From Krumholzibacterium sp965370495 (GTDB taxonomy: Bacteria > Krumholzibacteriota > Krumholzibacteriia > Krumholzibacteriales > Krumholzibacteriaceae), in NCBI GenBank assembly GCA_965370495.1, contig CBDUUV010000049.1, positions 1 through 17,878 on the forward strand: 17,878 nt of DNA, in the 5' to 3' direction. The position numbers and the translations under genes are program-made. Shown piece after piece: positions 1 to 6,993 of this stretch; the first letter of the stretch is position 1, and every line of letters starts with the position of its first letter. The notes under the pieces are model-generated. The model did no database searches. It was not told where the DNA came from and was given only the letters and a program-made list of their open reading frames with translations.

Positions 1-55
1 CTAGAGCACCGGTCTCCAAAACCGGGGGTTGCGGGTTCAAGTCCTGCCACCCCTA
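1..55 (+). tRNA. tRNA-Trp (CCA), 5' end cut off by the window
   Basis: The 3' part of a tRNA, read by eye. The anticodon stem is 9-13 with 21-25, and the loop CTCCAAA (14-20) puts anticodon CCA at 16-18. The T arm is 31-35 with 43-47 around the loop TTCAAGT. Bases 48-54 (CACCCCT) are the 3' acceptor strand, which would pair with an AGGGGTG-type 5' strand outside the window. The base at position 73 is A (position 55), where bacterial tRNA-Trp usually has G. No CCA end is encoded (TAT follows), so it must be added after transcription. The gene lies 66 bases before trpS on the same strand, so co-transcription is possible. Confidence 0.93.
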
Positions 56-121
56 TATTTTTCAGTTTTCCTCATGATCATATTATCAGGCGGATAGCAG
101 AATTCAGCGAAGGAGTCGGTT

Positions 122-1147
122 ATGGGCAATAAAAGGGTCACAAGCGGAATGAGGCCTACGGGCAGCATGCATCTCGGAAATCTGCTTGGAGCGTTGAATA
201 ACTGGGTCCGGCTCCAGGATGAATATGAATGTTTTTTCTTTATCGTTGACTGGCATGCCCTGACCACTCCCGGCGGAGGGGAAGCGGTCGGGTACGAAAA
301 TGTAGGAGAACTGCGTAACAGGGTCAGGGAAATAGCAATAGACTGGGTGGCAGGCGGGCTCGACCCCGACAAGAGTTCCATCTTTATACAATCACATATT
401 CCCGAGGTCGCTGAACTTCACTTGCTCTTTTCGATGATCACACCGATAGGCTGGCTGGAAAGGAATCCCACATTCAGGGAGATGGTTCAGGGGTATAAGA
501 TCGAATCACCCAGCTATGGGTTAATGGGCTACCCGACATTACAGGCAGCCGATATCCTGGCCTATAAGGGAAATTTTGTTCCCGTAGGGAAAGACCAGGA
601 AATCCATGTCAATATGACCAGGGACCTCGGCCAGCGGTTCAACAGTCTTTTCGGAAAAGATGTTTTTCCGATCACGGAAGCTCTTCTTACCGAAGTGCCA
701 AAAGTTCCCGGCCTTGACAGTGTCAGCAAAAAGATGAGCAAGAGTTCAGGGAATTATATTGCTCTTTCCTTTACCGAGGAAGAGACGGTCAATAAAATAA
801 AAAGCATGTTTACTGATCCTGTCAAGATCCGCAAGAATGATCCCGGCCATCCGGACGGCTGTGTTGTTTTCGCGTTTCATGATATATATAACAGCTCGAA
901 TCTGGAGGGTATCCGTGGCGAGTGTGAAAAGGGTGAAAGAGGGTGTGTTGACTGTAAAATGCAGCTTGCCGCCATGATGAACGAGGCCCTGGCCCCGATC
1001 AGGGAGAAGAGAGTTGAACTCGAGGAAAACCCGGAGGTAATAAGGGAAATCCTGAGAGCCGGAGCGGAAAAAGCAGAAAGGATCGCTCGCGAAACACTTG
1101 GAGAAGTCAGAGAAGTAATGAACCTTCCGACGAGGGGGAATCTTTAA
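122..1147 (+). CDS. trpS: Tryptophanyl-tRNA synthetase, Fe-S-signature type
   Basis: Class I synthetase that activates tryptophan with ATP and charges tRNA-Trp in the cytoplasm. At 341 aa it has the usual bacterial length. The HIGH-like motif is TGSMHLGN (13-20), GYPTLQAADIL spans 136-146, VGKDQEIHVNMTRDL lies near 155-169, and the KMSKS loop is 204-208. Four cysteines, C247, C268, C275 and C278, follow the pattern C-x20-C-x6-C-x2-C. This closely resembles the [4Fe-4S] motif (C-x22-C-x6-C-x2-C) known from Thermotoga maritima TrpRS, where it sits in the anticodon-binding region; cluster binding here is inferred. The ATG follows AAGGAG at good spacing. The stop codon TAA shares its last A with the ATG of the next gene. 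Confidence 0.96.
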   Translation: MGNKRVTSGMRPTGSMHLGNLLGALNNWVRLQDEYECFFFIVDWHALTTPGGGEAVGYENVGELRNRVREIAIDWVAGGLDPDKSSIFIQSHIPEVAELHLLFSMITPIGWLERNPTFREMVQGYKIESPSYGLMGYPTLQAADILAYKGNFVPVGKDQEIHVNMTRDLGQRFNSLFGKDVFPITEALLTEVPKVPGLDSVSKKMSKSSGNYIALSFTEEETVNKIKSMFTDPVKIRKNDPGHPDGCVVFAFHDIYNSSNLEGIRGECEKGERGCVDCKMQLAAMMNEALAPIREKRVELEENPEVIREILRAGAEKAERIARETLGEVREVMNLPTRGNL

Positions 1148-2787
1148 TGCCTGATATCACAGATTTTTTTATTGAAAAATTTCGCAAGGAACTTGGAAAA
1201 ACAGGTGAAGTTTCCCGGCATTTCAAGCCGAGGCCATACAGGAATGCCGTTGTGTGTTTCAGAAACTGTTCGATTGATGATTTTGAGAAACGCAGGGATA
1301 TCCTTGTCAGGGATGCTGGCCTCAACCCTTTCCTGTTCAGGGCAGACATGATTCCCGGGTGTGACCTTTTGTCAGATTCGGGCACGACGACGATGACGGT
1401 TAAGCAGTGGGCCGCGATGATAGTCGGAGATGAAGCGTACGGCTCGAACGAAGGTTATTTTGAACTTAGAGACCAGATAGGAAAGACCTTTGGCCCTGGC
1501 TGGATCGATGATGATCCCTCTGGGGGGTCATCAAGGAGCATGTTTCTTTTTCATCAGGGCCGGGCTGCGGAAAATGCCTTTTTCACGATTCTCGACCGTG
1601 AACTCAGGTTGCAGGGGAAATCGATGGCTCCCGGCCTTTCAAGTGATCTTATCCCCGAACTAAGGGAAAGAATAGAGTCGAGAGTACGCCTGTTACATGG
1701 AAGCAACCACTCTCTCGAAGAATCGATATATGTTATTCCGAGCAACTCGCATTTCGATACTACTCAGGGTAATATTGAAAGCAAGGGGATGGTGCCCCTG
1801 AACCTGCCATGCAGGGAGCATCTTACAGAGGATGAGGATTTCCTGTTTCGTGGCAACATGGATCTGGAAGAGCTTGATAATCTTCTGGAAACCGAGAGCG
1901 CCCGGGTACCCCTAGTCTATCTGACTATCACCAATAATACCAGCGGTGGCCAACCGGTATCGATGGATAATATTGCGAAGATACATGAAATTACGAAAAA
2001 ACACGGGGTTCCTTTCTTTTTCGATGCCTGCAGGTTCGCCGAGAACGCCTGGTTCATTCGCCGCAACGAACCCGGTTACGCCGACAAGTCAATAATCATG
2101 ATCGTTCACGAGATGTTCAGTTATGTCGATGGGTTCCATATCAGCCTCAAGAAGGACGGCCTGGTGAATATGGGTGGTGCTCTTGTGGTCAGGAGTGATG
2201 GTTGTTTTGCAGGGAAGTTCCCTGGTTTCGCTGAAGGCGTGACCGATTACCAGATCATGGTGGAAGGCCATCCGACATACGGCGGATTGCCGGGGAGGGA
2301 CATCAAGGCGATCAGTGAAGGACTCAGGACAGTAACGCGCCAGGAATATCTGGACGCGAGAATTGGCCAGGTGGAAAGGTTTGGGTTGCAACTTGTCAGC
2401 CAGGGGATACCGATAATAAGACCGGTTGGCGGCCATGCTGTATATATTGATATCGATCGTTTTTTCGAAGGAACCGCAAAGGATGAAGATTTCAAGGGGA
2501 TCTCTTTTACGGCTCTGATGCTGATAGCCGGGCACAGGGTTTGTGAACTGGGATTGTATGCTTTTGGCAGCTATGACGGGAAAGAGGAGATCCCTCCGAA
2601 TCCAAGGGTTAATTATATAAGGGCTGCCGTTCCTCGCCTGGCATACGAGGATCAGGACCTGTTTTCTCTGGTCGAAGCCGCGAGAGTACTTTCTGAAAAC
2701 AGGGACATGATTCCGGGCGTCAATGTCGATTATGGGAGAAACCTGAGTATGAGACATTTTAAAAGCCGTTTTTCATTCAAAACCTGA
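1147..2787 (+). CDS. tnaA: Tryptophanase-like beta-eliminating lyase, enlarged form
   Basis: PLP enzyme of the tryptophanase/tyrosine phenol-lyase family, predicted to split tryptophan into indole, pyruvate and ammonia. Family landmarks are DLLSDSGT (73-80), GDEAY (94-98), HQGR (136-139), GGQPVS (267-272), DACRFAENAWF (293-303), ISLKKDGLVNMGG (332-344, PLP lysine probably K336) and PTYGGLPG (376-383). Two residues that separate the subfamilies favour tryptophanase: D204 in HFDTTQGN matches E. coli TnaA D137 (Thr in tyrosine phenol-lyase), and H537 in MRHFKSRF matches H463 (Phe in tyrosine phenol-lyase). At 546 aa it exceeds E. coli TnaA (471 aa), with about 24 extra N-terminal residues and about 30 extra between HQGR and DTTQG. 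Its ATG overlaps the trpS stop (taATG) and a GAGGGGG ribosome site lies inside trpS, so translation is probably coupled. No TnaC-like leader is visible. Confidence 0.88.
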   Translation: MPDITDFFIEKFRKELGKTGEVSRHFKPRPYRNAVVCFRNCSIDDFEKRRDILVRDAGLNPFLFRADMIPGCDLLSDSGTTTMTVKQWAAMIVGDEAYGSNEGYFELRDQIGKTFGPGWIDDDPSGGSSRSMFLFHQGRAAENAFFTILDRELRLQGKSMAPGLSSDLIPELRERIESRVRLLHGSNHSLEESIYVIPSNSHFDTTQGNIESKGMVPLNLPCREHLTEDEDFLFRGNMDLEELDNLLETESARVPLVYLTITNNTSGGQPVSMDNIAKIHEITKKHGVPFFFDACRFAENAWFIRRNEPGYADKSIIMIVHEMFSYVDGFHISLKKDGLVNMGGALVVRSDGCFAGKFPGFAEGVTDYQIMVEGHPTYGGLPGRDIKAISEGLRTVTRQEYLDARIGQVERFGLQLVSQGIPIIRPVGGHAVYIDIDRFFEGTAKDEDFKGISFTALMLIAGHRVCELGLYAFGSYDGKEEIPPNPRVNYIRAAVPRLAYEDQDLFSLVEAARVLSENRDMIPGVNVDYGRNLSMRHFKSRFSFKT

Positions 2788-2850
2788 CCGCTGGAAAAAA
2801 AGACCGGTCCGATACAGTTGAAGACCGGTACTGAGGAAAAAGTAGTTCAA

Positions 2851-2886
2851 GGGAGGAGCTTTCAGATAGCAGCCTCCCCTTTTTTT
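2851..2886 (+). terminator. Intrinsic terminator of the trpS-tnaA unit
   Basis: GGGAGG (2851-2856) pairs with CCTCCC (2873-2878). After a small internal loop (A against AG), GCT (2858-2860) pairs with AGC (2868-2870), closing a seven-base loop TTCAGAT. One C and then seven T (2880-2886) follow. Position 64 bases after the tryptophanase stop suits a rho-independent terminator separating this unit from the downstream kinase. Confidence 0.75.
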
Positions 2887-2960
2887 GGTGGTTACTACTT
2901 ATTTTCGATTTTCCTGAAAATGGAATATTTCCTGCTTGGTCATTCCCTGATGCCAGATGG

Positions 2961-4757
2961 TTGCTATTGTATAGAAAAGTGTTTTCAAAAGAAAGAGCGG
3001 CTGTTTTGAGTCCTGATCCTGATAAAACCGCAGAAAAAACGCGTAACGATTCCACGGCGGATAATGCAGGAGATGTGTGTGTAATTGCAAAAGATGAGGA
3101 ATTGAAACAGCTGTTGGCTGTCATGAAGATAGCCAATGCTGTCGCGTCGCAGGTTGATCTTGATGATATTCTTGTTACGATTACGACCGAAATGTCGAAG
3201 ATAATCGATTTTGATATTGGATCTGTCGCTATTTACAGTAAGAATGAAAATTGTCTGTACATCAGGCATGAATACCGTGTGCACAGTGGTAAATCAGGGG
3301 TGGGGACATATGTGCCTTTTGATGAATCGAATCTGATTGGGTGGGTAGCGATAAACAGAAAACCTGTCTTGCGCGGAAATATTCCAGCTGATGACAGGTT
3401 TAACGAGATCATGAAAGAGGACGATCTCAAATCGGATATCGTGGTTCCGCTGATTGCAGAAAACAAGCTTGTCGGAACAATTAACTATGGAAGTTTCAAG
3501 CGCGACAATTTTTCCGGGTTCGACCTTGAAATAATCAATAACTTCAGGCATTTCACTTCGATCGCGATCGAAAAAGCAACACTCATGCAGGAATTGAAAG
3601 GTCTTGGCGACAAGTACAGAATGTTGATGGATACCGGCGAAGACCTCATCATGCTTATCGATATTTCAGGTGTGATCGTAGAATGCAATAATGCTGCAAC
3701 CACGATATTCGGATATTCGAAAGATGAGGTCACGGGCAGGATGCCATCCGATTTTGCCGTACCATCACGCAGGGAGGCTGTACGTGTGAATTATGGCAGG
3801 GTATTGCGCGGTGAAATAACAAAGGCGATTGAAGTGCCGTATCTGAAGAAGAACGGGGAGACTGTCTACCTGGATATTAACTTTAATATTATCAAGATAA
3901 AGGATCACCCCTATGTTTTCGTGGTGGGGCATAATGTTACTGACAGGAAAGCGCTGCAGGAAAGGATCACGATCCAGAACCGTGAGTTGAAGGCAAGCAA
4001 TAGAAAGTTGCTGGAACTGGATTGTCTGAAAAGTGAGTTCCTGGGAAGGGTCAGCCATGAACTCCGTACTCCTCTTTCGGTTATCATGGCTTATTCGGAC
4101 ACTCTTCTGAATGACAGTGAGGAGTCGATAAATAACGATACCCGGACAGAATTCCTGAGGGTAATAGAGACGCAATCAAACAACCTGTTGAGGTTGATAA
4201 ACGATCTGCTCGACCTTTCAAAAGTCGAAGTTTCCGAGACGATGCTCGATGTCACCGAGAGCAGCATCAATCAGATAATAACCGCTTCAATAACCGTTGT
4301 TGAAGAATATGCGGCTCATAAGGATGTTGAGATCGTTACATGCGCGGACGATTCCGTGCCCATCATGAGATTTGACCCGCTTCGAATCAAGCAGGTTTGC
4401 GTAAATCTTGTGAATAACGCGATAAAATTTACCCCACGGAGGAAAAAGGTTGTTGTGTCGACTTTTTTGGGAAAACAGGATGCTATTGTCTCGGTAAGCG
4501 ATGAAGGGCCGGGAATAGACATGAAGGAAATCGCGGATATCTTTGATAACTTCACACAGGTCGATGGCGGTGTGGCCAGGACAGCCAACGGAATGGGTAT
4601 CGGGCTTCGTCTTGTAAAGCATTATATCGATCTACACAAGGGCAGCATATGGGTCGAGAGTGAAAAAGGAAATGGAGCAACATTCTTTTTCTCTCTCCCG
4701 TTAACCGACAATTTTTCCATGAATAATTGCGGGCAGCCCGCGAACCCGACACAGTAA
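2961..4757 (+). CDS. Soluble sensor histidine kinase (GAF-PAS-HisKA-HATPase)
   Basis: Predicted cytoplasmic two-component sensor kinase of 598 aa with no hydrophobic span. A GAF domain lies at about 50-210 (GSVAIYSKNENCLYI, SDIVVPLIAENKLVGTI), then a PAS domain at about 213-330 (DISGVIVECNNAATTIFGYS, ending VVGHNVTDRKALQER). The HisKA H-box has phospho-acceptor H366 in FLGRVSHELRTPL. The HATPase has an N-box at 479-491 (VCVNLVNNAIKFT), a G1 box SDEGPGID (513-520) and a G2 box GMGIGLRLVKH (544-554). The start is uncertain. The frame is open back to 2835 with no ATG, so TTG 2961, GTG 2979 or TTG 3006 could serve; TTG 3006 is preceded by a purine-rich AAAGAAAGAG. Ligand and target are unknown, and no response-regulator gene is adjacent. 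It lies between a terminator and a convergent gene, so it is probably monocistronic. Confidence 0.9.
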   Translation: MLLYRKVFSKERAAVLSPDPDKTAEKTRNDSTADNAGDVCVIAKDEELKQLLAVMKIANAVASQVDLDDILVTITTEMSKIIDFDIGSVAIYSKNENCLYIRHEYRVHSGKSGVGTYVPFDESNLIGWVAINRKPVLRGNIPADDRFNEIMKEDDLKSDIVVPLIAENKLVGTINYGSFKRDNFSGFDLEIINNFRHFTSIAIEKATLMQELKGLGDKYRMLMDTGEDLIMLIDISGVIVECNNAATTIFGYSKDEVTGRMPSDFAVPSRREAVRVNYGRVLRGEITKAIEVPYLKKNGETVYLDINFNIIKIKDHPYVFVVGHNVTDRKALQERITIQNRELKASNRKLLELDCLKSEFLGRVSHELRTPLSVIMAYSDTLLNDSEESINNDTRTEFLRVIETQSNNLLRLINDLLDLSKVEVSETMLDVTESSINQIITASITVVEEYAAHKDVEIVTCADDSVPIMRFDPLRIKQVCVNLVNNAIKFTPRRKKVVVSTFLGKQDAIVSVSDEGPGIDMKEIADIFDNFTQVDGGVARTANGMGIGLRLVKHYIDLHKGSIWVESEKGNGATFFFSLPLTDNFSMNNCGQPANPTQ

Positions 4758-4794
4758 TTTAAATCGGCTTCCCCGCTTACCCCCGATGATACCG

Positions 4795-5769
4795 TTACGT
4801 GACAACGATAGCGTTGTCTTCGACATGAAGGGTTCTGGTTATCGAAGTGATTGCCAGTCCTCCAATCTGTACTGAACCGTCCAGGTTGCTGACTTCGACA
4901 AGGATTTTCGCGAGGCTGTCCAGTTCTTTTCCCTGCTCCATAACCATGGACCCCGAGGTCGCGATTCCGTTTCTGAGAAGGTATGTACCCAGGCCGGCAG
5001 CCGCCGTTCCTGTCGCCGGGTCTTCCCACATGCCTACTGCCGGAGCGAAGTGCCTGGAGTATGTAATGCAATCTTCGCTGAATGTGTCGAGAGAATAGAT
5101 GTGATTGGTGTCGATGTCGTATTTCTTGTTCATCAGACCCAGCTTGATAAGATCCGGGTTGAGGTTAAGGATTGTTTCCTTTCTCTGAACCGGTATCATC
5201 AATTGGTCAAATCCTGTGGATATCACTTCGATATCCAGGCCGGTGCCGAGGATCTCTCCCCTGTCTATTCCCAGGATTTCCGTAAGAAGTTCCAGGGGCA
5301 CAGTGGAGGGGCGATAATCGGATATTATCTGGCGCATCATGATTTTTCGCAGTATTCCCTTGCCGTCAACCGAATCGATCATAAGAAAGTTACCGTCTGT
5401 CTCTGGTTTTTCATCAAGAGAAAAATGGATATTGATCTCGATCTTTCCCGTATTGGTTTCAAAATCGATAGTTGTTATGCCGTTTTTCACGGGGATCCGC
5501 TTGTCTTCTATGAGGGCATAGCAGGATGCGATTGTGGCATGGCCACTCAGGTCGACCTCTTTCATAGGCGTAAAATACTTTATTCTGAACATCGCATCCG
5601 GAGATGAAGGCATTGTGATAAAAGCTGTTTCGGCAAGATTCATTTCTCCCGCGATCATCAGCATATCCTGCGAAGTAAGTCCATCAGCGTCTGCTATTAC
5701 ACCTGCCGGGTTTCCACTGAAGGGTTCGGTGGTGAACGCGTCTACTTGCTTGATAGTGAGGTCTGGCAT
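4795..5769 (-). CDS. PhzF-family isomerase/epimerase
   Basis: A 324-aa member of the PhzF (diaminopimelate-epimerase-like fold) family, which includes phenazine-pathway isomerases and many uncharacterised metabolic isomerases. Family features are QVDAFTTEPFSGNPAGV (8-24), EMNLAETAF (42-50) with the family's catalytic glutamate probably E47, EVDLSGHATIAS (71-82) and EDPATGTAAAGLGTYL (249-264). The start chosen is the ATG at 5769 (minus strand). It has AAGGAG seven bases upstream and begins MPDLTIKQVDAF, as family members do. The open frame continues upstream to 6021, but that part is low-complexity and unlike the family. No phenazine genes are nearby, so the substrate is unknown and phzF is not used as a symbol. 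The gene is convergent with the kinase (37-base gap) and divergent from the chemotaxis operon. Confidence 0.9.
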   Translation of the reverse strand: MPDLTIKQVDAFTTEPFSGNPAGVIADADGLTSQDMLMIAGEMNLAETAFITMPSSPDAMFRIKYFTPMKEVDLSGHATIASCYALIEDKRIPVKNGITTIDFETNTGKIEINIHFSLDEKPETDGNFLMIDSVDGKGILRKIMMRQIISDYRPSTVPLELLTEILGIDRGEILGTGLDIEVISTGFDQLMIPVQRKETILNLNPDLIKLGLMNKKYDIDTNHIYSLDTFSEDCITYSRHFAPAVGMWEDPATGTAAAGLGTYLLRNGIATSGSMVMEQGKELDSLAKILVEVSNLDGSVQIGGLAITSITRTLHVEDNAIVVT

Positions 5770-6098
5770 GGTCAGCTCCTTTTTCTGCTTTGTTGCAAAA
5801 AGCAAGTTTGCGGTGCATTTTTCCTTGTCTTGCCTTTGCCCATCTTCTTGTCCGGCATTCTTTCTTATAAGTTCCGGTGATTTCTCCGTTATCGCAACTT
5901 GTTGTAAACACAGCAAGTTACTTGAAGCCTTCCGGATGGCCGGATGCCCGCGGCCATCGATCAGCCCCGGGTTCTGTGTGGTATAGCACTTGCAAAATCG
6001 ATTCCCGATATAATCCCCCATTTATTTTCGGTGGATTATTTATAATTTGAGAAATTTTTTATATCGAATTGTTTCGAGTTTGAATTCTTTGGAGTCTC
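5770..6098. other. Divergent intergenic region between the PhzF-like gene and cheR
   Basis: About 330 bases with no convincing gene. The minus strand is open throughout as an upstream extension of the PhzF-family frame but shows no family similarity. The region must hold promoters for both directions. Visible elements are a sigma-54-like motif at 5979-5994 (plus strand), an inverted repeat AACTTG (5896-5901) / CAAGTT (5914-5919), a GC-rich inverted repeat GATGGCCG/CGGCCATC near 5934-5959, and AT-rich stretches with TATAAT at 6009-6014 and 6041-6046. No good sigma-70 -35 box lies at the right distance from either TATAAT. Confidence 0.6.
5979..5994 (+). promoter_or_regulatory. Candidate sigma-54 (-24/-12) promoter for the chemosensory operon
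   Basis: TGGTATAGCACTTGCA matches the sigma-54 pattern TGGCAC-N5-TTGCA in its essential parts: GG at -25/-24 (5980-5981), GC at -13/-12 (5992-5993), exactly 12 bases apart, and an intact TTGCA. It differs at three less conserved positions. Transcription would start near 6005, leaving a leader of about 94 bases before cheR. A weaker sigma-28-like CCCGATAT (6004-6011) lies just downstream and is an alternative reading. No enhancer-binding-protein sites could be identified. Confidence 0.35.
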
Positions 6099-6992
6099 AT
6101 GAATCTGAAAGAAAGCGTTCTGGAGATAAATGAACTGACATGGTACATCAACTCCAGGTATGGAATAGATCTCTCCATGTACAGGTCTTCCTGTATGAGA
6201 AGAAGGGTTATCCACAGGTTTCAGATGGTCGGGTGCCGGAACATTGATGAATACTTTGCTTATCTTGATGATCATCCAGGGGAAATCGAAAAACTGAAAG
6301 ATATTGTGACGATACATGTAACAGGTTTTTTCAGGGACCGTGATGTCTTCCAGACGCTGGAAAAAAAGATATTTCCTGGCCTGATCGACAGGAAAATCGA
6401 TGAGAGCGGGAATCTTATCCGTATCTGGAGCGCGGGGTGTTCAACAGGTGAGGAGACTTACAGCCTGGCCATTCTTCTGAATTATCTCCTGCGCAAGAGA
6501 GGTTTGGATATGGGGACAGAGATTTTCGGGACTGATCTCTCCGGGGATTCGATGAAGACTGCACGGATCGGCGTCTATTCAGAAGAAAAAATCACTGAAG
6601 TGCCGGTACAGATGAAATCCGCTAGTTTTGTGCCTGAGGGGAAGGACTACAGGATCTCGAACAATGTCAGAGAACTGGTCAATTTCCGGGTCCATAACCT
6701 TTTTTCACCTCCGTTTTTTTCCATGCTGGACCTGATAGTATGCAGGAATGTGCTCATTCATTTTGACCATGATGTTCGCGGGAAGGTGATTTCGTGGTTC
6801 CATTCCGCGCTACGGGATTCAGGGATACTTATTCTGGGAAAGAGCGAGGTTCTCGATGAAGATGCGGGTGAGGAGTTCGAGATGATCGATCCAAGAAGCA
6901 AGGTGTACAGGAAGAAAACACAGGATGACGGTTACAGCATGGAAGATGAAGCAAAGAAACAAAGAACAGGAAATCGCGGTAAGGAGGAATAA
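6099..6992 (+). CDS. cheR: Chemotaxis protein methyltransferase CheR
   Basis: S-adenosylmethionine-dependent methyltransferase that methylates glutamates of chemoreceptors; 297 aa, cytoplasmic. The N-terminal helical domain (about 1-75) includes the basic CMRRRVIHRF (32-41). The TGFFRD motif is at 75-80, the SAM-binding loop IWSAGCSTGEETYSLA at 109-124, the acidic strand end GTDLSG at 144-149, and DLIVCRNVLIHF at 211-222. The C-terminus (about 272-297) is a charged, disordered-looking tail with no tethering repeats. The ATG is preceded by GGAG at 5-6 bases. It is first in the operon, and its stop (6990-6992) lies one base before the receptor start. Confidence 0.95.
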   Translation: MNLKESVLEINELTWYINSRYGIDLSMYRSSCMRRRVIHRFQMVGCRNIDEYFAYLDDHPGEIEKLKDIVTIHVTGFFRDRDVFQTLEKKIFPGLIDRKIDESGNLIRIWSAGCSTGEETYSLAILLNYLLRKRGLDMGTEIFGTDLSGDSMKTARIGVYSEEKITEVPVQMKSASFVPEGKDYRISNNVRELVNFRVHNLFSPPFFSMLDLIVCRNVLIHFDHDVRGKVISWFHSALRDSGILILGKSEVLDEDAGEEFEMIDPRSKVYRKKTQDDGYSMEDEAKKQRTGNRGKEE

Positions 6993-6993
6993 A

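Noticed and set aside
56..121. T-box riboswitch or attenuator before trpS
   Set aside because: Only 66 bases separate the tRNA from trpS, and no specifier stem, T-box sequence or terminator hairpin is visible.
4758..4794. Terminator between the convergent kinase and PhzF-family genes
   Set aside because: Only a five-base ATCGG/CCGAT pairing with a long loop and no T run is seen.
5934..5960. GATGGCCG/CGGCCATC inverted repeat as a terminator or operator
   Set aside because: The stem is short, has no T run and matches no known operator, so it is mentioned only within the intergenic entry.
5770..6021. N-terminal extension of the PhzF-family protein by 84 residues (start at 6021, minus strand)
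   Set aside because: The extension does not resemble the family, while ATG 5769 has a good AAGGAG and begins with the canonical N-terminus.
6009..6046. TATAAT hexamers at 6009-6014 and 6041-6046 as sigma-70 promoters for cheR
   Set aside because: Neither has a recognisable -35 hexamer at 16-18 bases; AT-rich sequence makes chance matches likely.
6925..6993. Longer receptor N-terminus starting inside cheR
   Set aside because: The strong AAGGAGG at 6981-6987 points to ATG 6994, and the extra 23 residues are a frame-shifted reading of the CheR tail.
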